Assembly (NCBI GenBank): GCA_964036195.1
Contig: OZ038450.1
Span: 27,282,794-27,346,793, forward strand
Length of the DNA stretch: 64,000 bases
Reading direction: 5' to 3'
From: Sphaerolaimus hirsutus
Lineage: Eukaryota > Nematoda > Chromadorea > Monhysterida > Sphaerolaimidae
Below the pieces are notes generated by a model. That model did no database searches, was not told the DNA's origin, and worked only from the letters and a program-made list of their open reading frames with translations. Positions 20,269 to 30,812 of the stretch are shown one piece after another (the first letter of the stretch is position 1; each line of letters opens with the position of its first letter). The translations under genes and the position numbers were made by a program.

Positions 20269-21215
20269 TATAAACACCTTCCCGGACAAGTTCACCACCC
20301 ATTTTTTTATTTCACTTCGAACGCAATATCTCCGTCCATGGGGGTGTTATAAGGCTGAAACTTTGTATATATAAAGTTGTAAGACCCCCTTACTCCCCAA
20401 CAATGGGGGGAGGTGCAGCGACTCACTACAGGGTGGGTCGCCCTATATGCAACAATTTTTGTGGCGTTTTTGGTGTCCCGAGCAAGTTCACCACCCACTT
20501 GATTAGCTACACTTTGAAGGCTATATCTCCAGTTGTGAGGGCGGTAGAAAGCTGAAATTTTGGGTATTTCTTGCCAACAACCCCCCTCACAATACACCAG
20601 TGGGGCGGCTGCCGACAACCCACTAAAGCATGGGTCACTGCATATAAAGTTGGTAATTTTTTTAAGAACAGCCCAAGTGTCAGAAACAAGTTCGCCACCC
20701 AACTGCATTACAAAAAAATGTTGTGAGAACATACCTGATATAAAATTGAATCAGATTTGAACCCTAGTTCTGCTCATAAATTTTTTTTCAGTGGGGCACC
20801 CACCCTGTCCCATAAACAGCAGACTGAAAATTTCACTTTAAACCAATTTTTTGTACCACACTTAAAAAGTTGGTTTACAAAGTTCACTAGGGGAGGGTCT
20901 AAGGTTCAAAGTTATGTAAACAACATAACCTCTAAAACGCTTCCATAAGGTAATTTATTTGGGGTGAATGAAAAAGTGAAAATTGTGTCAAATTTCGTTC
21001 CTGAAATGACATCATTTTGACATCATAGAATTCACCCCAAGTAAATTTCCTTATGGAGGAATTTTAGAGGTTATGTTGTTTACATAACATTGAACCTTAG
21101 ACCATTCTCTAGTGAACTTTGTAAACCAACTTTGTAAGTGTGAAACAAAAAAATGGTTTAAAGTGAAATTTTCATTCTACCGTTTATGGGACAGGGTGGG
21201 TGTCCTACCGAAAAA
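20269..21215. mobile_element. Foldback element, copy 1, cut by the assembly gap
   Basis: The left end TAAACACCTTCCCGGACAAG resembles the end of copy 2. It contains two internal repeats of the AAGTTCACCACCCA... segment and a large hairpin at 20796-21206. The right end must lie in or after the gap. Confidence 0.7.
20796..21206. repeat. Large hairpin, arms ~190 bp
   Basis: GGCACCCACCCTGTCCCATA on the left mirrors GGGACAGGGTGGGTGTCC on the right. The inner parts, GTTATGTAAACAACATAACC to GGGGTGAAT and back, pair almost fully. The arms differ by several percent, so this is an old palindrome. Confidence 0.85.
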
Positions 21216-21415
21216 NNNNNNNNNNNNNNNNNNNNNNNNNNNNNNNNNNNNNNNNNNNNNNNNNNNNNNNNNNNNNNNNNNNNNNNNNNNNNNNNNNNNN
21301 NNNNNNNNNNNNNNNNNNNNNNNNNNNNNNNNNNNNNNNNNNNNNNNNNNNNNNNNNNNNNNNNNNNNNNNNNNNNNNNNNNNNNNNNNNNNNNNNNNNN
21401 NNNNNNNNNNNNNNN
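21216..21415. other. Assembly gap, 200 N
   Basis: Exactly 200 unknown bases directly beside the hairpin, which probably broke the assembly; true length unknown. Confidence 0.95.
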
Positions 21416-21710
21416 CCGTAATCGGTTCCGTTTTTTTATTTTTTATTTGATTATTATTTTTGATTCCGTGGTTCCATGATTGCATTCCATGGCTGACCAT
21501 TAAATGAGTGAATCGTTTGCGAGAGCTGCGCGAGATGCTGGCGCGCCCACTGAGAATTTGAATATTGTGCCAATACTACATATACTGAAGAATCGACGAT
21601 TGGCAGAATTTGTAGTGAATTATTTGTTGTAAAGAATGGGTACAGGCAGGGGTAAAATTTTATCTTGAATTTTGACCTTCCGAGAGTTGGATAGATAGCA
21701 AATAATAAAA

Positions 21711-22735
21711 AAACACCTGCCCGATCAAGTCCGGCCACCCATTTTTGATTTTACTTCTGACGTTCTATCTCCAGTTCTAGGACGTGCCAGAAGCTGAAAC
21801 TTGGGGGAGATATTGGCGCTACCCCCCCCCCTCTACTTTGCATAAATTGGTCGCGGCGATCCCCAATAAGGCCAAATTTTTGTGGCGTTTTTATTGTCCC
21901 ACACAGGTCTGGCCACCACTGATTTCTTGTATTGCGGGTGCCGTACCTCCGGGCTCCGGCTTTGGGAGGGGTATCAATATAAATTTTTGGGGATGTGTTG
22001 CAAACACCCCTCCCCTACTATACACTGGCCAGGCGGTTTTTGGCAACTCACCACAGTGTGGTGTGCAGCTTTTCAAATTTATTAAAATGCTACTGTCCCA
22101 CAAAAAAGTTCAGCACCCAATTGAATTTCAAAAAATGTACACTTTTGTTTTTAACACTACTTGTGTTATTTTAACACTTTGAGATTGATGGTGTGAAATA
22201 AGCCTGAAATATTCTCTTTACAACTTTTTTATTACACACTTGAACTGCTGGTGACCAATAATTTTTAGGGGAGAGTTAAAGGTTTCAGGTTGTGTAAAAA
22301 CCTTACCACCAAAATATCTTCATAAGAAAATTTGCTGGGGGTGAATTTCAAATTGTAAAAATGACATCATTGCAGGAACAAAATGAGCAAAATTCACCAT
22401 TTTTAATTTACCCTCAGCAAATTTTCATATGAAGGCATTTTTCTGGTAAGGTTTATTACACAACTTGAAACCATTAACCCTCCCCTATAAATTATTGTAA
22501 ACCAGCAGTTCAAGTGTCTAATAAAAGTTGTAAAAAGTGATTTTTTTGTCAGGCACTTGAGGGAGGGGTTCATGTGGTAGGGGGTCCCTGCGACCCCTCC
22601 AATTCATGCGAAGTAGAGGGGGATTGCGCCAATATCTCCCCCAACTTTCAGCTTCTGGCGCGTCCTAGAACTGGAGATAGGACGTCAGAAGTAAAATCAA
22701 AAATGGAGGGGCTGGACTTGATCGGGCAGGTGTTT
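21711..22735. mobile_element. Foldback element, copy 2
   Basis: Ends AAACACCTGCCCGATCAAGT and (reverse complement of right) the same 20 bases. Long imperfect inverted arms, including TTACTTCTGACG...GGGGGAGATATTGGCGC and its complement at 22635-22690, with a central hairpin at 22225-22545. The left arm has ~300 bp not present in the right arm. No transposase. Confidence 0.85.
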
Positions 22736-22754
22736 ATATATAAATATATTTATA

Positions 22755-25700
22755 TTGGCATGTCACCGCCACAAAAATGCTTGTCACTCACTGTCACCGC
22801 CAGATTTTCGCACCATTTTTCGTCTATGGTCATATGTCGACTTTTGTATTTTAAATGGTACTTATCACATTCTACCAATGAATGTGACAACAGGCAAATG
22901 TACCAAAGATATACCCATTCAGTTTGCTGCAATTGAAAAAGGACCATTCTTTCTGGATCCAGAGACATTAATGATAACCAAGTGGACATATGATGTCCCC
23001 TGTGCCTTGGCCGACAGACAACTACTCCAAATACATAACAAAACAGTCAGATATGAAGCAGTTAGTGAAATTCTGCAGCAGATCAAAGAGCTACCACCCT
23101 TACCACTGACATATGTACACCAGCACCAGGCTGAAATCGAACCAGCAGCCAACATTCCAATGGGCTTACATCCATACAAAGCACTTTCACAATGGAGTGA
23201 CAAAGCTTATGAAACTGACTTACTACAGGCACACCATGAGTTGCTGACAGGCTTGGGTCTGCAGCAGGAACTGACAGTGAAAAAGAACATTGAACAAGTG
23301 GCGCAGAATTCAGTGGTGACAGGAATAATGAAAACAAAATCCAATATATGGGTGAAGATTGTTATCATCCTGACAGTCATCCCAATAGTGGCAGCATGGT
23401 GTTTTATCATGGTGAAATGCTGTATTCCACTGGCCATCAGAGCAAAACTGACACGTAATGCACTTGATTACATTATCAGACTCAGCCAATGGATGTGGCA
23501 GCAGATTGCCACTCTCAGCAGATGTTATCAAGCAGTACAAAGATTCAGGAATCGATATCCACATAGGCATAGTATGCCCATGGCAACAACTATTAGAAGG
23601 CCTACTAGAGCTGCCCCAGCACCACCATCTGAAATAGAAAGTATGGTTAGACCAAGTACTAACCCACCAGCATTGACACATGGTCGGAGTGTTACACTTC
23701 ATGGTGAAACAATTGTCTTAAGGCCTGTGGAGATCATAAATATGATCACAGCAGCAGAAACAGAAGACCATTACATAGTGCCAAATGCCATGATGCTCAT
23801 CAATGAAGAACAGATTACAGCCATGCTGGACACTGGGGCACAATGTAGTCTGATTGGAAAGAACTTGGCTGATACACTCAACTTGGTGTATGAGCCCACA
23901 GCCACTGATGGATCACAGCTCACATCAGCAACAGGACATGTGATACCAAGTGCAGGATTAGTCACAGCAGAAATTGGTCTGATGGGCCAGCAACACATAC
24001 ATTCATTGCATGTATCTGATGAACTGGGGGACCAAGTCATCCTGGGAAATGATGTCCTACGATCAGTTGGTGTTCTAACCATACACTATGGCCAAGACAA
24101 AGCATGGGCAGAATCACCAGATCAGAAAAATGAACAACCAGAAATGCAAAAGAAAATCAATGAAGTAAAAGCAATACAATTTGTCAACAAACAAAACTTG
24201 TTGTATGTTGCCGCCAGTATTGCTAATACAACATTGGCAGCACTTTTGGACTCAGGCGCACAATGCAGTCTGATAGATGAGAAAATTGTGCATGCATTGG
24301 GAATCGGACCAATACAAACATTGACAGAAAAAAGCAATTTAGTGTCCATCACTGGTCATCCACTGGTCATTCCAGGGCAAGTGACTGTTCCTGTGATTAT
24401 TGGCGGACTAACTTTGCAACACACATTCCATGTAGTGAAGAACCTGACTGATGAGTTACTGCTGGGTGGAGATTTACTCCGAAGATTTAAACGTCTGACT
24501 ATTTGCTATACAACCAACCATGTGTGGATTGGATCACGACAAATTGGACTTGGACCCGCATGTGACTCAACATCTACACAAGGACCACCAGCAGCCAGCT
24601 GGCCAGTGAAATTGATTAGTCAAGAATTTATTAGGAGTAACACCAGAAAAAGTATACCAGTTATGATAGCTGGACTACCATCAGGTGACCCTCAAAGAAA
24701 TTTGGTGTTTATACCAATGCCAGCTGCAAACATCAGAGGGTTGATGCTACCATATCTCAGAGTCCCAGGTGGACATGACATGTTTTGCATTGATATTTAC
24801 AACATGTCAGCACAACACAGATGTCTACCAAAAGGAGAAGTTGTTGGATATGTGGAGTTAGCTGGTACAGCAATTCCATTGGCACAACAAACCACTAAAC
24901 CACCAGAAACAACAGTGAATGCAGTTAATCAGGAATTCCGAAGCCACATGCAGAAACCAAATACTGGAGTAAAACCAGATGAAATAATTTTACATGAACT
25001 GACAGGGAAGTCACTTCAAGAACGCTTGGAAAAACTGGAGAAAGTGTGGGAATTTGGAGATGGATTGACAGCAGAACAGAAAGAACAATTGAAAGATTTG
25101 CTAAAACAATTTCATGATTGTTTTGCATTAGATTATGGTGAATTGACAACAATAACAGGAGGCATATATCACCGTATCAGAACAGGTGACAAACCCCCCA
25201 TTCAGCTGCCACCACGGAGGACACCACCACATCTCCGTGATGTAGTGGAAGAGCAACTGAATTCAATGCTCCGATCAGGTGTCATTGTGAAGTCCAACAG
25301 CCCATGGCGTGCAGCAATTGTCATGGTTAAGAAAAAGGATGACACACACCGTCTGTGCCAAGACTTCAGGGAACTGAACCTGATCACAGATAGTGATGCT
25401 TTTCCAGCACCAGATCAGGCAGAGATTTTTGATAGAATTGCAGAGCTCAATCCAAAGATCTTTAGTAGCTTGGATTGTTTGGGAGCATATTGGCAACTGC
25501 CAATGCACCCTGACGATGCTGAGAAAACAGCCTTTGCAGTAGCAAATGGCCAGCTATACCACTTCACCAGAATGCCATTTGGACTCAGCACGGCACCAGC
25601 ATCATATGCTAGAGCCATAACTACCATATTTGAACCCATTATAAACAAGAATGTACTGGCCTATATGGATGATCTACTAACTGCATCACCATCAGTTGAA

Positions 25701-26081
25701 AAGCATCTGCAGGATTTAACAGCAGTGTTAGAAAGAGCCAGAATGTACCGCCTAAAGTTCAAGGCAAAGAAATGCTTATTTGGAACAAGTGAATGCATTT
25801 TTCTGGGCTTCAAATTGTCAGGCAGAGGCATTGAGCAGGATGTCAGCAAGACACAAACCATTGAAAATTTTCCACTACCACAAAATCGGACAGGTGTACA
25901 ATCATTCCTGGGCATGTGTGGATTTTACAGGCGATTCATCAGGAATTATTCAATAATTGCCAAACCAATGGTGGAACTGATAAAAGAGAGTGTTGAATTT
26001 GAATGGACAGAAGAAAGATTGGCAGCCTTTGAATCACTAAAAAAAAGCAATGGTGTCAGCACCAGTGCTGGCATTTTATAG
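22755..26081 (+). CDS. Envelope-like membrane segment - tandem retropepsin - reverse transcriptase polyprotein
   Basis: 1108 codons open. The true 5' limit is unknown; likely element-coded sequence starts by about residue 35. Residues ~45-195 carry N-glycosylation sequons (NVT, NKT) and cysteines, then a hydrophobic helix at 198-223 followed by KCC and basic residues: a glycoprotein-anchor arrangement, though I cannot assign a family. Two aspartic-protease-like domains follow: DTGAQ (Asp 359) with ILGND (429-433), and DSGAQ (Asp 499) with LLGGD (569-573). Reverse transcriptase covers ~815-1030 with the first catalytic Asp at 907 and YMDD at 970-973, both intact; MPFGLSTAPA at ~940 and the (F)LGF...GI thumb region are Gypsy-like. 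Protease and RT calls are firm; the envelope reading is inference from topology. A homopolymer A run at 26039-26046 precedes the loss of frame. Confidence 0.88.
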   Translation: MACHRHKNACHSLSPPDFRTIFRLWSYVDFCILNGTYHILPMNVTTGKCTKDIPIQFAAIEKGPFFLDPETLMITKWTYDVPCALADRQLLQIHNKTVRYEAVSEILQQIKELPPLPLTYVHQHQAEIEPAANIPMGLHPYKALSQWSDKAYETDLLQAHHELLTGLGLQQELTVKKNIEQVAQNSVVTGIMKTKSNIWVKIVIILTVIPIVAAWCFIMVKCCIPLAIRAKLTRNALDYIIRLSQWMWQQIATLSRCYQAVQRFRNRYPHRHSMPMATTIRRPTRAAPAPPSEIESMVRPSTNPPALTHGRSVTLHGETIVLRPVEIINMITAAETEDHYIVPNAMMLINEEQITAMLDTGAQCSLIGKNLADTLNLVYEPTATDGSQLTSATGHVIPSAGLVTAEIGLMGQQHIHSLHVSDELGDQVILGNDVLRSVGVLTIHYGQDKAWAESPDQKNEQPEMQKKINEVKAIQFVNKQNLLYVAASIANTTLAALLDSGAQCSLIDEKIVHALGIGPIQTLTEKSNLVSITGHPLVIPGQVTVPVIIGGLTLQHTFHVVKNLTDELLLGGDLLRRFKRLTICYTTNHVWIGSRQIGLGPACDSTSTQGPPAASWPVKLISQEFIRSNTRKSIPVMIAGLPSGDPQRNLVFIPMPAANIRGLMLPYLRVPGGHDMFCIDIYNMSAQHRCLPKGEVVGYVELAGTAIPLAQQTTKPPETTVNAVNQEFRSHMQKPNTGVKPDEIILHELTGKSLQERLEKLEKVWEFGDGLTAEQKEQLKDLLKQFHDCFALDYGELTTITGGIYHRIRTGDKPPIQLPPRRTPPHLRDVVEEQLNSMLRSGVIVKSNSPWRAAIVMVKKKDDTHRLCQDFRELNLITDSDAFPAPDQAEIFDRIAELNPKIFSSLDCLGAYWQLPMHPDDAEKTAFAVANGQLYHFTRMPFGLSTAPASYARAITTIFEPIINKNVLAYMDDLLTASPSVEKHLQDLTAVLERARMYRLKFKAKKCLFGTSECIFLGFKLSGRGIEQDVSKTQTIENFPLPQNRTGVQSFLGMCGFYRRFIRNYSIIAKPMVELIKESVEFEWTEERLAAFESLKKSNGVSTSAGIL

Positions 26082-26490
26082 ACCAGAACTTGAGTTGATC
26101 ATTTCTGTGGATGCAGCCTGTCCACCAGTACATGGGTACGGGGCAGTGCTGGAACAATGTCAACCAGAAACTGGAGAGGTCAGACCAAATGCATTTGCAT
26201 CAACAATGGTGGCTGACAATCGCAATGATTTTCATGCAATGATCAGAGAAGCTGAAGCATTGGCATGGATACTGGAAAAGTTCAAACACTTATGCATGGG
26301 CAGAAAAGTGACCGTGTACACAGACAGTAGGGCACTGGCATATTTGATGAATGCAAAAGGGCATTCACAGTATCTGACACGAATCTGTTTGACATTGGCA
26401 GGGTATGATCTCAATGTGAAACATCGACCTGGAAAAGCCAATGTGGTAGCGGATGCTTGGTCAGGACCACGAATTACTGGCAAGGATTGA
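26050..26490 (+). CDS. Retroelement RNase H region (frame +1 relative to RT)
   Basis: 146 residues in a different frame from the RT. Acidic active-site residues are visible at Asp 21, Glu 67 (or 69), Asp 92 (in VYTDS) and Asp 135 (in NVVAD), in the order and spacing of Gypsy-type RNase H; KHRPGKANVVADA matches the family's end motif. The ATG at 26050 is internal to the original polyprotein, so this is a fragment and not an independent gene. It degrades RNA in RNA-DNA hybrids during reverse transcription. Confidence 0.88.
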   Translation: MVSAPVLAFYRPELELIISVDAACPPVHGYGAVLEQCQPETGEVRPNAFASTMVADNRNDFHAMIREAEALAWILEKFKHLCMGRKVTVYTDSRALAYLMNAKGHSQYLTRICLTLAGYDLNVKHRPGKANVVADAWSGPRITGKD

Positions 26491-26824
26491 CAATCCACCA
26501 ATGGAAATTGAGTTGGATGACGCCAAAATTCCAAAACCAAGGCCTTGGTGGAGACAGCTGCCACCATACGAACCTACAGAAGAAATCAAAGATCCTTACA
26601 AGGGACCAAGAAATATTAACAAAGAAAAAACAACTGAAAGTCAACCTGAACCAGTGAAAATAATGGCTATGTTGAAATCACCACAAGATGCTGGTGAACC
26701 AACCCCAAATCAATTGAGAAATTGGAGAGAAAGGCTAGCAGCAGCCCAGGAACACGACAAAGAGACACAGCAGTTAATCAAACAGATGGAAAATGGTGAA
26801 AGACCATGCTTGGGACCACACTAA
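26453..26824 (+). CDS. Retroelement linker between RNase H and integrase
   Basis: 123 residues in a third frame, Pro/Glu/Lys-rich, with no recognised fold apart from a charged helix near the end. Ends at TAA 26822-26824; the integrase continues in the same frame just downstream, so the stop is probably a point lesion in one original reading frame. Confidence 0.7.
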   Translation: MLGQDHELLARIDNPPMEIELDDAKIPKPRPWWRQLPPYEPTEEIKDPYKGPRNINKEKTTESQPEPVKIMAMLKSPQDAGEPTPNQLRNWRERLAAAQEHDKETQQLIKQMENGERPCLGPH

Positions 26825-26836
26825 GCATATCCCAAC

Positions 26837-28498
26837 TTGCTGGCATATGTACGCAATCCAACATCACCACCTGAAAAGGCAAAACGTATGAGGGTGTTTG
26901 TACCAAAATCACTGAGAGCACAAATGATGGCAGAACATCATGACACGTCTGTTGCAGGCCATTTGAATGCAAGGAAAAGTTTGTCATTGATGGCACAACT
27001 ATTGTACTGGCCTGAAATGCGCTATGACATGTACAACTATGTGAAAACATGCATGCACTGCCAAACCCGCAACTCTCCAGTGCCAAAAACAAGACTGCCA
27101 CTGCCTGATATGCAGCCAGTGTTACAGCCATTCGAATGGGTCCACATTGACCATTTGGAACTGCCTACCAGTTATTCTGGTCACAGTTATGTATTTTTGG
27201 TGGTGGACAAATGTTCACGCTGGGCAGATGGATGGGCTGTGGAGCGAACTGATGCAAAAACTGCAGCACAGATGCTGGTAGAAAATTGGATTTGCAAGTA
27301 TGGGGCACCAGCGTACCTGACATCAGATTGTCATGCATCATTCACAGGAGAAATTTTCACAGAAATTACAAAGCTCTTTCAGATCAGAAAGATTAGCACA
27401 GCACCATTTCACCCACAAAGCAATGGCATGGTGGAAAGGGCAAACCGTAGTCTATTGGGACTACTGGCAGCATGTATGAGAGATTTGGACCATCATGATT
27501 GGCCCACTTGGCTGCCATATGCACTGATGGCCAACAGAATGGCAGTACATTCAGCCACAGGCGTCTCACCATACATGTGTGTGTTTGGACAAATGCCAAG
27601 AACTACAGTGGCAGCTGACCTGCGGCCAAAGCAGTTTGAAGCTATGATGGAATACCCCACATACATGCACACTCTGTTGCTCAATATGAGACAGATTTGG
27701 GCCTTTGCCAACAAAAGCAACCAAGTGCAAAATGACACAAACAAAGAAATTCATGACAGAAAATGCACAAATGCACAGAAGCTGCATTTAGGTTGCCTGG
27801 TACTAAAGAAATCATTCACCATTCCAAAGGATCAGACAGGAAAAACCAAAGATGTCTGGGTGGGACCATACATGGTCACAAAAATGACCGGAAATCCACC
27901 AAAGACAGTATACATCCAAAAATGGAATGAACCTGATGCACCCAGCATCAAGTTTCCAGCTATGTTGGTTAAAATGTGGCATCCAAGGGAGGATATATAT
28001 CCCACCTTTGGACAGGGAGAATCCGCAGTTCAGCAAAATACAGAGCACCAACAAGAAGAACAGCCTGTAGACATGGCTAAAGACCAAGAAACATCACCAC
28101 AAGGCGATGTAACAGCAAGCACAAATCAACTGCAGCCAGAGTTGAGTGGTGCTGCTGATGACATCCCAATTGGCCTGGAGGACTCAGATGAAGATGATAT
28201 GCCTATTGTGCATAAATATCCGCACAGCAGGCCTCGAACAGCTACCAGATACAACCTAAGGTTGAACCCAAAGAAAAAAGTCATTGGGATGATGAAAATA
28301 AATCAATGTCCAGAAAATGATGAAATTGGTGCACTATATTGTGATCTGCTGGGTGATTCTATGTCACGCTGGAAGGCTACCCCACTGCCAAGTGGTGGAG
28401 CAATGGAATATGAGAATGAAATCTTCAACAATTCACCAGAACTACAAAGAAAACCGGTAAAATCAGCAAGACCACAACCATTACTGGGCAGCACGTGA
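26837..28498 (+). CDS. Retroelement integrase with GPY/F module and acidic tail
   Basis: 553 codons in the same frame as the linker, stop TGA at 28496-28498. Zinc-binding HHCC: H35 (or 34), H42, C72, C75. DDE core: Asp 105 (in HIDH), Asp 164 (in TSD), Glu 200 (in MVERANRS), a D-35-E spacing with all three residues present. GPY at 343-345 marks the C-terminal GPY/F module of Ty3/Gypsy integrases. From about 395 the tail is Gln/Glu-rich, then strongly acidic (LEDSDEDD), then basic (RPRTATRYNLRLNPKKK); no chromodomain recognised. The integrase inserts the cDNA into host chromatin. The reading frame is clean. Confidence 0.92.
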   Translation: MLAYVRNPTSPPEKAKRMRVFVPKSLRAQMMAEHHDTSVAGHLNARKSLSLMAQLLYWPEMRYDMYNYVKTCMHCQTRNSPVPKTRLPLPDMQPVLQPFEWVHIDHLELPTSYSGHSYVFLVVDKCSRWADGWAVERTDAKTAAQMLVENWICKYGAPAYLTSDCHASFTGEIFTEITKLFQIRKISTAPFHPQSNGMVERANRSLLGLLAACMRDLDHHDWPTWLPYALMANRMAVHSATGVSPYMCVFGQMPRTTVAADLRPKQFEAMMEYPTYMHTLLLNMRQIWAFANKSNQVQNDTNKEIHDRKCTNAQKLHLGCLVLKKSFTIPKDQTGKTKDVWVGPYMVTKMTGNPPKTVYIQKWNEPDAPSIKFPAMLVKMWHPREDIYPTFGQGESAVQQNTEHQQEEQPVDMAKDQETSPQGDVTASTNQLQPELSGAADDIPIGLEDSDEDDMPIVHKYPHSRPRTATRYNLRLNPKKKVIGMMKINQCPENDEIGALYCDLLGDSMSRWKATPLPSGGAMEYENEIFNNSPELQRKPVKSARPQPLLGST

Positions 28499-30394
28499 TA
28501 AATATTTGGTTTCTGACCAACACCCGTAAGGAATTTTCAACACAGGATACTATCGCATGCTTACAGGCTTTTCAAACGCTTAAAATAAGTGCCAATTAAA
28601 ATTACAATCAACATAAGTTTTGATGGTATTTTTACACTTTGGATTTCACCTGGTTTGAGTATTTACTGAGTCAACTAAGGTGATGGTTTTATACATTCAC
28701 ATTTTACATTTCTGAATGTTACATTTTATCTATCACTATTAAGTAAGTTGTATGAGGGCATTACAACAGCAAAGAGGGGCAAGTGTAAGGGTATAGGCCT
28801 TGGCATGGTGCCAAGTATTGAAATTATTTTCAGTACGCTAAAACATGGTGATTTTCCAGCCCTAATTGATTTTATAACGATGATTCAAACTGGAAATACT
28901 GTATAAAGCACAGGAACAAAATCATGAGCGATGTCATTTTTACTTAACTTTACACAGCCATGATTTTGTTACTGTGCACATGGTGAATTGAGCAGCAATA
29001 ATTATCGCGATGTTAGCTTAATAATATAGGGAATCATGGATTTGCTTGATGGATTTGTGCGGTGAATTGTGTTGACAGACAATGTAATCACATGCTGGAT
29101 ATTCGGCAATGTCGCATGTGAAATAGGTTTTATAATACCGCCGACCACCTGAAAACAGCAGTCAGTTTTGGATTTTGGTTTGGAAAACAGAATTCCAGCA
29201 AAGGAGAAAATTGTGCACATAAAAGATCCTACCAAGGGCCCCCAAAATTCCGAATGGCTCATTTAGTTATTTGACTGAAAAGCCAAATTAACTAAGACTG
29301 TTACTTCTCACCCCAAAATAATGACTGCTTTTCTCTTGTGGATTTTCACGCTTGCTTGTTATAATAAATACACTCTCTTCCAATTAAAATCTAACTTTTC
29401 CCCTTAACCAAAACAACTAATTAACTACAACAAACCACAAATAATTAATAATAAAAACCGCAGTCATAAACATGACATTCAATGATTTTCCATAAAACGA
29501 GTAACTGTAAATACTTCTCTACTAGGGTTGGGAAGTTGGCACTTCTCCTAGGTAAATCCTCAGATGACCCTTAAACACCATACAAAAATGGAGTTTGCAC
29601 TCGAAACCCATTAAGCAACAAATCTGCATGTATTTACATATGTTGATGTGATGTCAATCAAGTGGCCATAACTTTAACCATATTTGCCAGCCAGAGGGTT
29701 GTAAATATGGAAAATGTAGATAAATTAATAGCGTTTTCGAAAAGTTTTGGGCGAGCGTTATCACTCAAACCATGCTGGCTCGGGCCAATGTCGAAATTTT
29801 AAGTGCGATTTTCAAAAATACCAAAAACGTTAGTTGTTAGCAATTTCATTTGATCACTTTCAAAAGCCAAGTATTTTATGCTCTCTTTGCTTCACTTGTT
29901 TGAAAAGTTGGAATCATTGCAAAGGAAGGAACAATCGGAAACGATCATAACTATCACTTATCACTATGATCTGTCAGTCTCATCAATAGCTGCTGTTACC
30001 AATAAGAAAAATCGTCGCTACTATCATCCTCCCATCCAACAAAAGTACCCTTCTCATCTTTCAATCATAATTCAGAAAATATTCAAGAGCTGCAGGGAAT
30101 GACTTTCTACCACTTTTATCCATATCATATCCGCTACAAACACCAATATCCCAATCGTGAACACAATCAACTGTTGCATAAAATCCCATCGACCAATCTA
30201 ACCATCCAAAATTGGTGGACATGCTGATATTATTACCCAGCTACATTTCACTACATTTTATGGGTTCATCACAATTGATTCAACTATGGCAAACTACTCT
30301 GGATCATTATCTACAGCTGAGTACCCACCGCTGAGACACACTCGTGCGCACCCTGTAAATGAGCTGCCACCCTCTGATTTGGGTTTTGAATAGG

Positions 30395-30690
30395 GTGTCA
30401 AATATCTGTTTTCTGCAGGCAAAGTTTTTTCTGTTTTCTGTTCCGTTTTCCGGCCACTGAATTTTCCGTTTACATTTTTCCGGCTCATTTTCCGTTTTCC
30501 AGCTATAGTTTCAGTTTTTTTCTGCCTTTTTTCTGTTTTCCGGCTAAATTTTCAGTTTTTCCGCCTTTTTTTCCATTTTCCGGCTCAATTTTCTGTTTTT
30601 CCGTCTTTTTCCGTTGTCCAACTCAATTTTCTGTTTTTTTTCCACCTCATATTCCCTTTTTCCAGCTCAATTGTCTGTTTTCTGTTTCAG
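30395..30690. repeat. Imperfect tandem repeat TTTTCTGTTTTCCGGCTCAA
   Basis: About ten diverged units of 25-32 bp built from TTTTC(T/C)GTTTTCCGGCTCA; one strand is nearly all pyrimidine. A shorter similar stretch is at 30845-30912. Confidence 0.75.
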
Positions 30691-30754
30691 CCAAACTGGT
30701 AAGCATGCATGCAGGTTTTCAATTATGTGAATTTGTTCCCATTTTCCATCAAAA

Positions 30755-30812
30755 TTTCAGCAATTTCCAGCAAATTTCAGCAATTTCCAGCAAATTTCAG
30801 CAATTTTTAATG
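30755..30812. repeat. 20-bp tandem repeat AATTTCAGCAATTTCCAGCA
   Basis: Nearly three direct copies. Confidence 0.8.

Larger units (their letters stand above)
22740..28500 (+). mobile_element. Ty3/Gypsy-type retroelement, 5'-truncated and decayed
   Basis: Coding order is membrane-anchored envelope-like segment, two retropepsin domains, reverse transcriptase, RNase H, integrase. No gag, primer-binding site or LTR pair was found; the 5' limit abuts the foldback element ending at 22735. Frame breaks after the RT (near 26040-26080) and after RNase H (near 26455-26490), plus an in-frame stop at 26822-26824, show that this copy is not intact as assembled. Confidence 0.85.

Noticed and set aside
28499-29300. 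3' LTR of the retroelement
   Set aside because: No direct repeat of it was found upstream and no clear TG...CA boundary with polypurine tract, so it cannot be supported.
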